Assembly: GCF_009795715.1 (NCBI RefSeq)
Contig: NZ_WTCR01000002.1
Location: forward strand, 1 to 64,000
DNA length: 64,000 nt
Direction: 5' to 3'
Source: Labilibaculum euxinicum
Lineage (GTDB): Bacteria > Bacteroidota > Bacteroidia > Bacteroidales > Marinifilaceae
Position 1 is the stretch's first letter; the number at the start of each line of letters is the position of its first letter. Under the pieces are notes generated by a model, which saw only the letters and a list, made by a program, of their open reading frames with translations, searched no databases and was not told the origin of the DNA. The position numbers and the translations under genes are program-made. Of this stretch, positions 46,341 to 54,401 are shown piece by piece.

Positions 46341-47609
46341 ATGAAAATGAAGAGAAGGACGATTGTTCTGTTTTTTTTAATTTCCATTTCCTGTTGTACA
46401 ATGGCTCAGCAAAAGGGAGTTCAGTTTGTACATGGTCTTAAATGGACAGAAGTAAAAGCAAAAGCAAAGGCTGAAAACAAGTATATATTTGTAGATTGTT
46501 TTACAACCTGGTGTGGCCCATGCAAGATGGTAAGCACAAAAATTTTTCCGTTGGAGGAAGTCGGGCAGTTTTTTAATCAAAACTTTATTAATGTTAAAGT
46601 ACAGATGGATAAAACCCCGCATGATAAGGAAGATGTTAAGGCATGGTATTCTGATGTTGATACAATTGCCAAGATTGGTCAGGTGGTAAATTACCCGACG
46701 TTTTTATATTTCACCCCGGCAGGGGAACTTATTCATCGCTATGTGGGAGCTCCATTTGAGCCAAATGAGTTTATTGAATACGCTAAAGCAGCACTCGATT
46801 CTTCCACTCAATATATCAGCTTAAAAAAGAAGTTTGAGAGTACATTGGATCCTGATCTTTCTTTGTTGCGAAGTATGGCAATAGCTTTTTCGCATAATGG
46901 TGATACAAAAAACGGAGAAGGAGATATGGGGCAGCAATGTGCCAATGAGTTTATCTCAAAATCGAAAGTTAAAGATCTTCTTACAAAGGAGAATATCGAT
47001 TTTATGATGAGATTCACTCATAATGTGAGCGATAAGGGTTTTGAAATATTCCGCCAATACGGAGCATCCATTGATTCGGTAGAAGGAAGGAAGATATCGA
47101 GGTCTCTTGTGGAGGGGACTATTTTTTATAGAGAGGTTTTGCCATTGATTTCTGATCAATCTTCCCCGGATTGGAATAAAATAAGAGAATCAATAAATTC
47201 TACATATACTGAATACAGTGATGCTTTGGTAACAAAGGCCAGGATCATCTATTTTGGAGAACATGAGGAATGGAACTATTTTGTGAAGGAAGTTGAAGGA
47301 TGGTTACAAATAAAGGATAATGAATATTTAAAGGAAGATATCAATGGTTATGTTTGGACTATTCTTACCTCTTGTAAGGATAAGGATTTTTTGGAAAAAG
47401 CGCTTGAATGGAGTGAAATTTCTTTGAAGCAAAATCAGGAAGATGTTTCTTCACTGATGACTAGAGCTGCTTTGCTTTATACACTTGGAAGGAATGAAGA
47501 AGCGATAGAATTTGGGGAAAAGGCAGCTTTGTTTGCTGAAGATAGCGATAAGGGAAATATGGAAGAGTTATTGGACATGATGAAAAGCGGGCAAAAGATT
47601 AATTTCTAA
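46341..47609 (+). CDS. exported thioredoxin-fold protein, CGPC (module 4)
   Basis: 422 residues. Signal sequence (TIVLFFLISISCCTMAQ), thioredoxin domain ~25-165 with DCFTTWCGPCK at Cys58-Cys61 and the cis-proline stretch VNYPTFLYFTPAG, then a helical region ending in TPR-like repeats (DVSSLMTRAALLYTLGRNEEA). Start at 46341 or at the ATG six bases later. It follows the TlpA-TPR gene after 12 bases, so both are likely on one message with SusC4/SusD4. Same family as the proteins at 9972, 25612 and 34891, but with an insert before the cis-proline. Confidence 0.92.
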   Translation: MKMKRRTIVLFFLISISCCTMAQQKGVQFVHGLKWTEVKAKAKAENKYIFVDCFTTWCGPCKMVSTKIFPLEEVGQFFNQNFINVKVQMDKTPHDKEDVKAWYSDVDTIAKIGQVVNYPTFLYFTPAGELIHRYVGAPFEPNEFIEYAKAALDSSTQYISLKKKFESTLDPDLSLLRSMAIAFSHNGDTKNGEGDMGQQCANEFISKSKVKDLLTKENIDFMMRFTHNVSDKGFEIFRQYGASIDSVEGRKISRSLVEGTIFYREVLPLISDQSSPDWNKIRESINSTYTEYSDALVTKARIIYFGEHEEWNYFVKEVEGWLQIKDNEYLKEDINGYVWTILTSCKDKDFLEKALEWSEISLKQNQEDVSSLMTRAALLYTLGRNEEAIEFGEKAALFAEDSDKGNMEELLDMMKSGQKINF

Positions 47610-47648
47610 CATACGAGTTGATAAGAATGGAATAATTTGCCATGTAAC

Positions 47649-47786
47649 ATGATGCAGAGAGTTTCATCATCATTTTACGGTGATTTTGGTGATAAAGCGA
47701 AAGCTTTAGAGAACCTCAATACTTTTCTGACTAAGAATGCAAATGTTCGTGTAGACAAATTGAAAGCAGATATTGATAGTATATAA
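47649..47786 (+). CDS. possible small protein (45 aa)
   Basis: An ATG-started frame encoding a charged, probably helical peptide (GDKAKALENLNTFLTKNANV). There is no signal peptide and no family. It lies between the module 4 thioredoxin and the promoter of the DsbD N-domain gene. It may be the tail of a lost gene. Confidence 0.3.
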   Translation: MMQRVSSSFYGDFGDKAKALENLNTFLTKNANVRVDKLKADIDSI

Positions 47787-47822
47787 TCGTTTGTTGAATA
47801 GAAATTTTTTTATGCCTGCAAA

Positions 47823-47853
47823 TTCACCCTATTTACACTTTAGATTGTCTTTA
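47823..47853 (+). promoter_or_regulatory. shared redox-gene promoter motif (DsbD N-domain gene)
   Basis: TTCACCCTATT (47823) and TTGTCTTTA (47845-47853) with CACC to GTCTT spaced by 18 bases, as at 25515 and 48863. Confidence 0.55.
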
Positions 47854-47908
47854 AGGTAAGAAGAAGGCTTAAAAGTAGTCTGAGAGTAAAAATCACATTT
47901 AAATACAA

Positions 47909-48388
47909 ATGAAAATGAATAGAAAAATTACACTTGCTGCACTCTTACTCATGATGCTAAGCAGCATTTCGTTCGGACAAATTTTAACTCCATCGAAATG
48001 GAAGGTAGAGTTGTCAAAGCAAGATATTAAGGTGGGCGACAAAATTGACATTGTTTTTAAGGCGACAATTGATAAAACATGGCATTTGTATTCAAATGAT
48101 TTTGATCCTGACTTAGGTCCTATTTTGATTGAATTTGATTTTGAAGAGGATGCAAGTTATGAGCGTATTGGTAAGGTGAAACCTATCAATGCAAAAAAGC
48201 ATTTCGATGAGATTTGGGATGGGGAAGTGAGCTATTTTGAAAATACGGCTGAAATGCGTCAGCAAATAAAGGTGAAGAGCCTGCCATTAAAAGTGGAGGG
48301 AACCTTTGACTTCCAAACCTGTTCCGATGTAAGTGGACAGTGTGTAATGGGAGATGATGAGTTTGATATTACATATCCGGCTAAATAA
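47909..48388 (+). CDS. stand-alone DsbD N-terminal-domain protein
   Basis: 159 residues. Signal peptide (LLLMMLSSISFGQ) and a single immunoglobulin-like DsbD alpha domain with the cysteine pair Cys138-Cys145 (TCSDVSGQC). It matches the first ~155 residues of the DsbD-like protein at 49000 almost throughout (WHLYSNDFDPDLGPILIEFD, IGKVKPINAKKHFDEIW) and stops where that protein's linker begins. In DsbD this domain passes electrons to periplasmic partners. A free copy could act as a soluble shuttle to the thioredoxin-fold proteins. Its promoter motif also matches that of the full gene, so the duplication probably included the control region. Confidence 0.92.
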   Translation: MKMNRKITLAALLLMMLSSISFGQILTPSKWKVELSKQDIKVGDKIDIVFKATIDKTWHLYSNDFDPDLGPILIEFDFEEDASYERIGKVKPINAKKHFDEIWDGEVSYFENTAEMRQQIKVKSLPLKVEGTFDFQTCSDVSGQCVMGDDEFDITYPAK

Positions 48389-48470
48389 AATAGAATTATT
48401 GCCAAAATTTTTAATCACACCAATACTTTACAAGAGTTTAATTAGCATATCGATTAAATTCTGAATTTAA

Positions 48471-48493
48471 AGCCACCTGTCAGGTGGCTTTTT
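48471..48493 (+). terminator. intrinsic terminator
   Basis: AGCCACCT (48471-48478) pairs perfectly with AGGTGGCT (48482-48489) around a three-base loop, followed by T4. It ends the DsbD N-domain gene. Confidence 0.9.
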
Positions 48494-48652
48494 CATTTGT
48501 ACATAAGTTTGGATATCGTATCCTATCCATTAGAAAATTAATTTATTTAATTGGTAAAGACTGAGATGATCATTTTAAAATCAGGAAGAAGTTAGTTTCA
48601 CAAGCAAAACGCAGGCATATTTAATTACAACGAACCAAAACACACCTTTTAG

Positions 48653-48712
48653 TTACGATTCGATTAAAAATATCACTAAAAAGGGGAGTTTTTAATCGAA
48701 TCGTAATTTTTA
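48653..48712 (+). terminator. orphan 18-base perfect hairpin with T tail
   Basis: Arms 48653-48670 and 48689-48706 are perfectly complementary (TTACGATTCGATTAAAAA and its complement), with an 18-base loop and a T-rich tail. No gene ends here; the previous terminator is 160 bases upstream. It could end a small RNA in 48500-48650. Nothing else is seen in 48494-48862. Confidence 0.7.
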
Positions 48713-48862
48713 TCTAATCTAGATTGAAAGCATTTTTGATTCGTATAGATTATCAGACTAATTACATTGAATTTAATAAACAAAATAATTATGAAGATGA
48801 TAATCTAATGTCTCGTAAAAGCTTAGTAATTAACAAATATTAGCGAATTTTTTCATTCTGTC

Positions 48863-48894
48863 TTTCACCCTATTGTGTATTTTGGTTGTCTTTA
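48863..48894 (+). promoter_or_regulatory. shared redox-gene promoter motif (DsbD gene)
   Basis: TTTCACCCTATT (48863) and TTGTCTTTA (48886-48894), with the same 18-base CACC to GTCTT spacing as the promoters at 25515 and 47823. A leader of about 100 bases precedes the ATG. Confidence 0.55.
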
Positions 48895-48999
48895 CAGTAA
48901 CAATACAGAATTAGAAAGAAGAATCAAATAAACTAAAGCAACTCAATTACATTGGGTAATACTTCTGTGGGAGGACCCAATTAATAAAAAGATTAAAAA

Positions 49000-51003
49000 A
49001 TGAAATTGAAATTTACATTTCTTGCCATTATAGTGGTAATGTTTAGCGAATTTTCATTTGGACAAGTTTTACAACCAGCCAAATGGAAAGTTGAGTTTTC
49101 GAATAAAGAGGTTAAGGTAGGTGATCAGCTGGATGTTGTTTTTAAGGCTGCGATTGATAAGACCTGGCATGTGTACTCAAACGATTTCGACCCTGAGTTG
49201 GGGCCGGTATTAATTAAATTTGATTTTACAGAAAATTCCAGTTACGAAAGAATTGGTGAAGTAAAACCTATAAATGCTCATAAGCACCACGATGAAATAT
49301 GGGGCGGTGAAGTAAGCTATTTCGAAAATGAAGCTGAGATGCGCCAAAGTATTTTGGTGAAGGAATTGCCCTTGCATGTAAAAGGAACATTCGAATACCA
49401 GACTTGTTCCGATGCTACGGGACAATGTGTAATGGGGGATGATAATTTCGATTTACAGGTTAAAGGCGGAGCCGTTGCAGTTACACAAAAAGTGAAAGCT
49501 GAAGCACCGGCACCGGTAAAAGAATCAAAAGATAAGAAAGGACTTTGGGCAGTATTTATTTTTGCCTTTTTAGGTGGTTTAGCTGCAATTTTTACTCCTT
49601 GTGTATTCCCTATGATTCCTATGACGGTTAGTTTTTTTATGCACAGCAGTGAAAACAAGGCCAAAGGTAGAATGCAGGCTTTCTTCTATGGATTTTCTAT
49701 TATTGCGATATATACTTTTATTGGGACTTTACTTGCCGTTGTTATGGGGCCTGGTTTTGCCAACTTCCTTTCAACACATTGGGTTCCTAATGTTTTCTTC
49801 TTCTTAATTTTCATGGTGTTTGCTGCATCCTTCTTTGGAATGTTCGAAATTACCATGCCAAGCTGGATGGTGAATAAGTCCGTATCAAACGAAGATAAAG
49901 GTGGATTATTGGGTGCTTTCTTTATGGCATTTACTTTGGTTTTGGTTTCGTTCTCATGCACAGGACCTATTGTGGGTGCCATTTTAGTTGCCTCGGCAGG
50001 AGGAGAAGTATTAATGCCAATTGTTGGAATGTTAGGATTTTCAATAGCATTTGCGATGCCGTTTACATTGTTTGCCATTTTTCCGGGATGGTTGAATAAA
50101 ATGCCGAAGTCCGGTGGATGGTTAAATTCAGTAAAAGTGGTTTTGGGATTTATTGAGCTGGCTTTAGGTCTTAAATTTTTAAGTATTGCTGATCAAACTT
50201 ACCATTGGGGAATTTTGGATCGTGAAATTTACCTTGCTGTTTGGATAGTAGTATTTGCCTTATTGGGATTGTATTTATTAGGTAAACTCAAATTCTCTCA
50301 TGATAGTGAGTTGAAATTTGTTAGTGTTCCTCGTCTTTTGATGGCGGTTGCGACCTTCTCGTTTGTAGTTTATATGATTCCAGGAATGTTTGGAGCTCCT
50401 TTAAAAGCTCTTTCAGGGTACATTCCACCACAAGCAACTCAGGATTTTGATATCAATCAGATTGTACGAAATAATGCAGGTAATAGCGGTGCAGTTCATC
50501 AGGAAGCCCATACTGCTATGTATTCAGACTTTTTACATTTACCTCATGGCTTAAACGGATATTTCGATTACAAGGAAGGAATGGATGCTGCTAAAAAGCA
50601 AAACAAACCTGTATTTATGGATTTCACAGGTCACGGTTGTGTTAACTGCCGGGAAATGGAAGCCAATGTATGGTCAGATCCACAAGTGTTGAAGCGCTTG
50701 CGTGAAGACTATGTGGTAATTGCAATGTATGTTGATGATAAAACAAAATTGCCTAAAGAAGAATGGATTGTTTCCAGTTATGATGGTAAAAAGAAGAAGA
50801 CTTTAGGAAAGAAAAATGCCGATTTCCAAATTTCGAATTATAATATTAATGCTCAGCCTTACTATTGTTTGCTTAATTCGGATGGGGAAGATATTGCTTC
50901 ACCAAGAGCCTATGATTTGGATGCAGGTAAATTTGTTGAATTCCTTGATGAAGGAATTAAAAACTTCAAGCAAAAAAAAACAGTAGCAGTAAGAGTTAAC
51001 TAA
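49000..51003 (+). CDS. dsbD: DsbD-like thiol:disulfide interchange protein
   Basis: 667 residues in the three-part DsbD layout. Signal peptide then a periplasmic alpha domain (~20-155, Cys136/Cys143). A membrane domain of about eight spans (~180-460) has the electron-carrying cysteines Cys201 (FTPCVFPMIP) and Cys320 (FSCTGPIVG). A C-terminal thioredoxin domain (~510-655) has GCVNC at Cys547-Cys550. It moves electrons from cytoplasmic thioredoxin to periplasmic acceptors. With nine CxxC thioredoxin-fold genes in the window and trxB 5 kb downstream, it is the obvious electron source. The promoter motif is shared with 25612 and 47909. Confidence 0.95.
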   Translation: MKLKFTFLAIIVVMFSEFSFGQVLQPAKWKVEFSNKEVKVGDQLDVVFKAAIDKTWHVYSNDFDPELGPVLIKFDFTENSSYERIGEVKPINAHKHHDEIWGGEVSYFENEAEMRQSILVKELPLHVKGTFEYQTCSDATGQCVMGDDNFDLQVKGGAVAVTQKVKAEAPAPVKESKDKKGLWAVFIFAFLGGLAAIFTPCVFPMIPMTVSFFMHSSENKAKGRMQAFFYGFSIIAIYTFIGTLLAVVMGPGFANFLSTHWVPNVFFFLIFMVFAASFFGMFEITMPSWMVNKSVSNEDKGGLLGAFFMAFTLVLVSFSCTGPIVGAILVASAGGEVLMPIVGMLGFSIAFAMPFTLFAIFPGWLNKMPKSGGWLNSVKVVLGFIELALGLKFLSIADQTYHWGILDREIYLAVWIVVFALLGLYLLGKLKFSHDSELKFVSVPRLLMAVATFSFVVYMIPGMFGAPLKALSGYIPPQATQDFDINQIVRNNAGNSGAVHQEAHTAMYSDFLHLPHGLNGYFDYKEGMDAAKKQNKPVFMDFTGHGCVNCREMEANVWSDPQVLKRLREDYVVIAMYVDDKTKLPKEEWIVSSYDGKKKKTLGKKNADFQISNYNINAQPYYCLLNSDGEDIASPRAYDLDAGKFVEFLDEGIKNFKQKKTVAVRVN

Positions 51004-51133
51004 ATTAAAAGAGAAATTATTTTGTTTTAGCAAGACGGCAGGAAGATATTTAAGAAGAACATTAGTTAGTAAGTTAGTAGTTCGTGAGTTTTCATGTGTA
51101 AATTATGAAAACGTGGTTAGTAGGGAAGATGTA

Positions 51134-51161
51134 GATGGCAGGGTCGGCAATCCCTGTCATC
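51134..51161 (+). terminator. terminator-like hairpin after dsbD
   Basis: GATGGCAGGG pairs with CCCTGTCATC through one wobble position; a T8 run follows about 20 bases later. Confidence 0.6.
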
Positions 51162-51238
51162 TCATCATCAAACCTGAATATTTTTTTTAGTGGTTAAAAC
51201 AAAATCTAGATAAACAACAACAAACTTTAGTTAGTGGT

Positions 51239-51308
51239 AAAAAGGGCAGGGACGTCAAGTTATTTACCCCAATATCTGATCTGAAAAACTCCCTGCTCTT
51301 TTTTTTAG
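51239..51308 (+). terminator. second, orphan terminator
   Basis: AAAGGGCAGGGA (51241-51252) pairs with TCCCTGCTCTTT (51290-51301) through one wobble position, with a 37-base loop and a T8 tail. The interval between the two hairpins (51162-51238) contains no gene and might encode a small RNA. Confidence 0.7.
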
Positions 51309-51325
51309 AAATTTAATTTCATGCT

Positions 51326-51457
51326 ATGAAAACCACCTATCGATTCCCAATTGAACACTACAAGTTTTATCAATTAGGAATTAATGGGCAACCTGAGAAC
51401 ACTTTTCTCTCGGAATTATTAATGAGAAGAATTTATAAAGTAAAATTTAACGTATGA
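51326..51457 (+). CDS. possible small protein coupled to the M16 peptidase gene (43 aa)
   Basis: An ATG-started frame whose TGA overlaps the ATG of the peptidase gene in the classic ATGA arrangement, which suggests translational coupling. The product (starting MKTTYRFPIEHYKFYQLG) has no signal peptide and no known family. It could be a leader peptide, a true microprotein or a gene remnant. Support rests on the overlap geometry and the clean frame between a terminator and the peptidase start. Confidence 0.4.
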   Translation: MKTTYRFPIEHYKFYQLGINGQPENTFLSELLMRRIYKVKFNV

Positions 51458-54255
51458 ATAAGATTGTATTATTACTCTTTGCGAGTGTTTTTTTATGCTC
51501 TGGTTTGGTCTCTAAAGCTCAGTATACAACAACGATTCCATTGAATTCAAAGGTAAAGCAAGGTAAGTTATCAAATGGATTGACTTACTATATATTGCAT
51601 AACGAGGAACCAAAAGACCGTGCCAGTTTTTATTTTGTACAAAACGTTGGAGGGATTCTTGAAGAAGATTCTCAAAATGGTTTGGCTCACTTTCTAGAGC
51701 ACATGGCGTTTAATGGTTTGGAAAATTTTCCAGGTAAGAACATGCTTGATTATTTGGAGAAAAATGGTATTCTTTTTGGGCGTGATATTAATGCTTATAC
51801 TGCCCAGGACCAAACTGTTTATAATATCAGTAATATTCCTACAGGGAGTGAAGGATTGATGGATTCGGCTTTATTGGTTTTGCATGACTGGTCAGGAGGA
51901 TTATTGCTGGAAGGCAAAGAAATTGAGTCGGAGCGTGGTGTTATTCATGAAGAGTGGCGTACCAGAAGAAATGTTCGTAAGCGTTTGGGAGATCAAACAT
52001 CATCGGTGATGTATAATAATTCGAAGTATGCAGAACGTGATGTGATCGGTTCTTTGGATGTGATTGATCATTTTGAACATTCAGCACTTCGCGAATATTA
52101 CGACAAGTGGTATCGTCCGGATTTACAAGCTGTAGTTATTGTTGGAGATGTAGATGCAGAGGATATTGAGAAGAAAGTAAAGGATTTATTTTCAAAAATT
52201 CCAATGAAAAAAAATGCTGCAGAGCGCACTTATACTAAGATTGAGGATTCAAAAGAAGTTGGTTATGTTGCCGCTAAAGACAAGGAAGCTAAAAATCTTA
52301 GTATTATGTGGCTATTCCGCCGCGATTTGGATGCCGTTAAGAATGAAACCACTCAAAGAAACGATCTGGCCAAGGGTATGTTCAATCAGATGCTTGCTGC
52401 CCGTATCTCTGAAAAAACCAAGAAATTGGAATGTTCGGCTATGGGTATTGAGTTTGGAGGATATGATTTAGCGCGTACCAAAGGTGCTGACTATATTTAC
52501 CTTGTGCCAAAATCTGGTAAAGAACTGGAAGCTTTTACTGAAGCATTAACAGAGTTGGAACGTGTTAAACGTTATGGTTTTACTGCTTCGGAGCTTGAGA
52601 GAACCAAGGTGCAATACATGAGATCATATGAGTCATATGCTGCAAATTACAGCAAAATTACAAATGATAAGTGGGCAGAGCAATTAGCAGACTTGTTCTT
52701 AAAAGCAGAACCATTTCCTTCTTTGGAGTGGGAAATGGAATTTGCAGCTAAAACAATTCCAGTCATCACACTCGATGAGGTGAATGCGTTTGTAAAGTCT
52801 TATTCTAATGTTGATAATTCAGCATTAATATTACAAGGTCCTGATAATGAAACACAAGTTTACCCAACTAAAGAAGAACTGCTGGCTGTTGCAGCTAAAG
52901 TGAAATCTTCGAATGTGGAAGCTTATATTGATGAAGCAGGCAATCAGCCTCTTGTTGCTAAGAAGTTGAAGCCGGTTAAGATTTTAAGCCAATTTGGAGT
53001 TGAGGGAACTGATGCTAAAGGTTATGTTCTTGATAATGGAGCAAAAGTAGTTATTCTTCCTACTGAATACAGTAAGGATGAAATTTCAATGTCTTCTTTC
53101 AGTTTTGGAGGAACATCATTAATTGCTGATAAAGATCTTGCTTCCGCTGATATGGCGGCAAGTATTGTTGAAATGTCAGGTGTTGGGGAGTTTGATGCAA
53201 CTCAGTTACAGAAAAAATTAGCAGGTAAAATTGTTGGTTTGAATACAAGTTTAGGAGAATTGACAGAAGGGTTTTCAGGTTCTGCTTCTCCTCAGGATTT
53301 TGAGACTTTACTACAATTGCTTTACCTGAATTTTGAAGCGCCTCGTTTCGAAGAAGCTCCTTTTAGTGCGCAGATGGCACGTATGAGAGATTATGTTGCA
53401 AACATAAAAGTAGATAATAATAAAGCACTTCAGGATACTATAGCTTTATTATCGACAAATTATTCTCCACGTACTTTGCTTTTTGGAGAAGATTTTATTA
53501 ATAAGATCGACTTTAACAGAGCCTCGGAAATTTACCGTGAGCGTTTCTCTGATGCCAGTGATTTTACCTTCATTTTTGTTGGTAATATTAACGAGAAGGA
53601 ACATTTACCAATGATTCGAAAGTATATTGGTAACATTAGCTCTACGAACAAAAAAGAAACATATTTAGATCATAAAGTGGGTCCTGCCAAAGGAAAAACA
53701 AGCAGAATTTTTGATCGTGAAATGGCAGTTCCTAAAACAACTGTGAATTATGCTTTGCAGGGCGATTTCGATTATACTTTAGAGAACAGAGTGCTGCTTA
53801 GTGTAGTGTCTCAGCTTCTGTCTAAAAGATACATGACAACTATTCGTGAAGAGGAAGGTGGATCTTATGGCGTTGGAGTAAGTCCATCATCATCTAAATT
53901 ACCAACACCGGAATTCTCATTGAATATCAGTTTCGATTGTAATCCTGAAAAGCGTGATCGTTTGGTTGAAATTGTTAAGGAGGAAATTGTTAAAATTCAA
54001 AATGAAGCTTGTGATGCAGTTGACTTAAATGAGATTAAGAACAATTTTATTAAAAGCAGAGAAGAAGCTGAATTACAAAACTCTTTCTGGATGAGCAGTA
54101 TTCAAAAGAACCTGATGCTGGGTTCGGAACTGACGTCTAAAGAAGATTACATAAAAATGATTGAAAATATCGATGCAGACTCGATTCAGAATTTTGCAAA
54201 AGAAATATTAAAAAACGTGAATACTGTTGAAGTGATCATGAATCCTAAAAAATAG
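51454..54255 (+). CDS. M16-family zinc metallopeptidase (pitrilysin/insulinase type)
   Basis: 933 residues with a signal peptide (LLFASVFLCSGLVSKAQ), so envelope-located. The inverted zinc motif HFLEH lies at 79-83 in LAHFLEHMAFNG, with the downstream glutamate region ESERGVIHEEW near 155-170. The layout is the usual two halves: a catalytic M16 domain (~30-250) and inactive M16_C-type domains (to ~933), including the substrate-contact pattern REEEGGSYGVG near 795-810. It degrades peptides or small proteins in a closed chamber. It could process imported peptides. A terminator precedes its small leader frame, so it seems to be a separate unit from dsbD. Confidence 0.94.
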   Translation: MNKIVLLLFASVFLCSGLVSKAQYTTTIPLNSKVKQGKLSNGLTYYILHNEEPKDRASFYFVQNVGGILEEDSQNGLAHFLEHMAFNGLENFPGKNMLDYLEKNGILFGRDINAYTAQDQTVYNISNIPTGSEGLMDSALLVLHDWSGGLLLEGKEIESERGVIHEEWRTRRNVRKRLGDQTSSVMYNNSKYAERDVIGSLDVIDHFEHSALREYYDKWYRPDLQAVVIVGDVDAEDIEKKVKDLFSKIPMKKNAAERTYTKIEDSKEVGYVAAKDKEAKNLSIMWLFRRDLDAVKNETTQRNDLAKGMFNQMLAARISEKTKKLECSAMGIEFGGYDLARTKGADYIYLVPKSGKELEAFTEALTELERVKRYGFTASELERTKVQYMRSYESYAANYSKITNDKWAEQLADLFLKAEPFPSLEWEMEFAAKTIPVITLDEVNAFVKSYSNVDNSALILQGPDNETQVYPTKEELLAVAAKVKSSNVEAYIDEAGNQPLVAKKLKPVKILSQFGVEGTDAKGYVLDNGAKVVILPTEYSKDEISMSSFSFGGTSLIADKDLASADMAASIVEMSGVGEFDATQLQKKLAGKIVGLNTSLGELTEGFSGSASPQDFETLLQLLYLNFEAPRFEEAPFSAQMARMRDYVANIKVDNNKALQDTIALLSTNYSPRTLLFGEDFINKIDFNRASEIYRERFSDASDFTFIFVGNINEKEHLPMIRKYIGNISSTNKKETYLDHKVGPAKGKTSRIFDREMAVPKTTVNYALQGDFDYTLENRVLLSVVSQLLSKRYMTTIREEEGGSYGVGVSPSSSKLPTPEFSLNISFDCNPEKRDRLVEIVKEEIVKIQNEACDAVDLNEIKNNFIKSREEAELQNSFWMSSIQKNLMLGSELTSKEDYIKMIENIDADSIQNFAKEILKNVNTVEVIMNPKK

Positions 54256-54290
54256 TAAAACAAAATCATTAGTCTGTTTTGATTTAGTTA

Positions 54291-54330
54291 GGACCGGTTG
54301 GTGAGAATGATTGACCGGTCCGCTCTTTTG
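54291..54330 (+). terminator. intrinsic terminator of the peptidase gene
   Basis: GGACCGGT (54291-54298) pairs perfectly with ACCGGTCC (54314-54321), followed by GCTCTTTTGTC. Confidence 0.8.
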
Positions 54331-54401
54331 TCTTAAACTATTAACCAACCACTAGTAAATTATCGAAAAGCATACAGTTTGTTTTTCTTGAAAAATCAGT
54401 A

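Noticed and set aside
49686-50078. 130-codon minus-strand frame inside dsbD
   Set aside because: It is opposite a certain gene, low-complexity, and has no motif.
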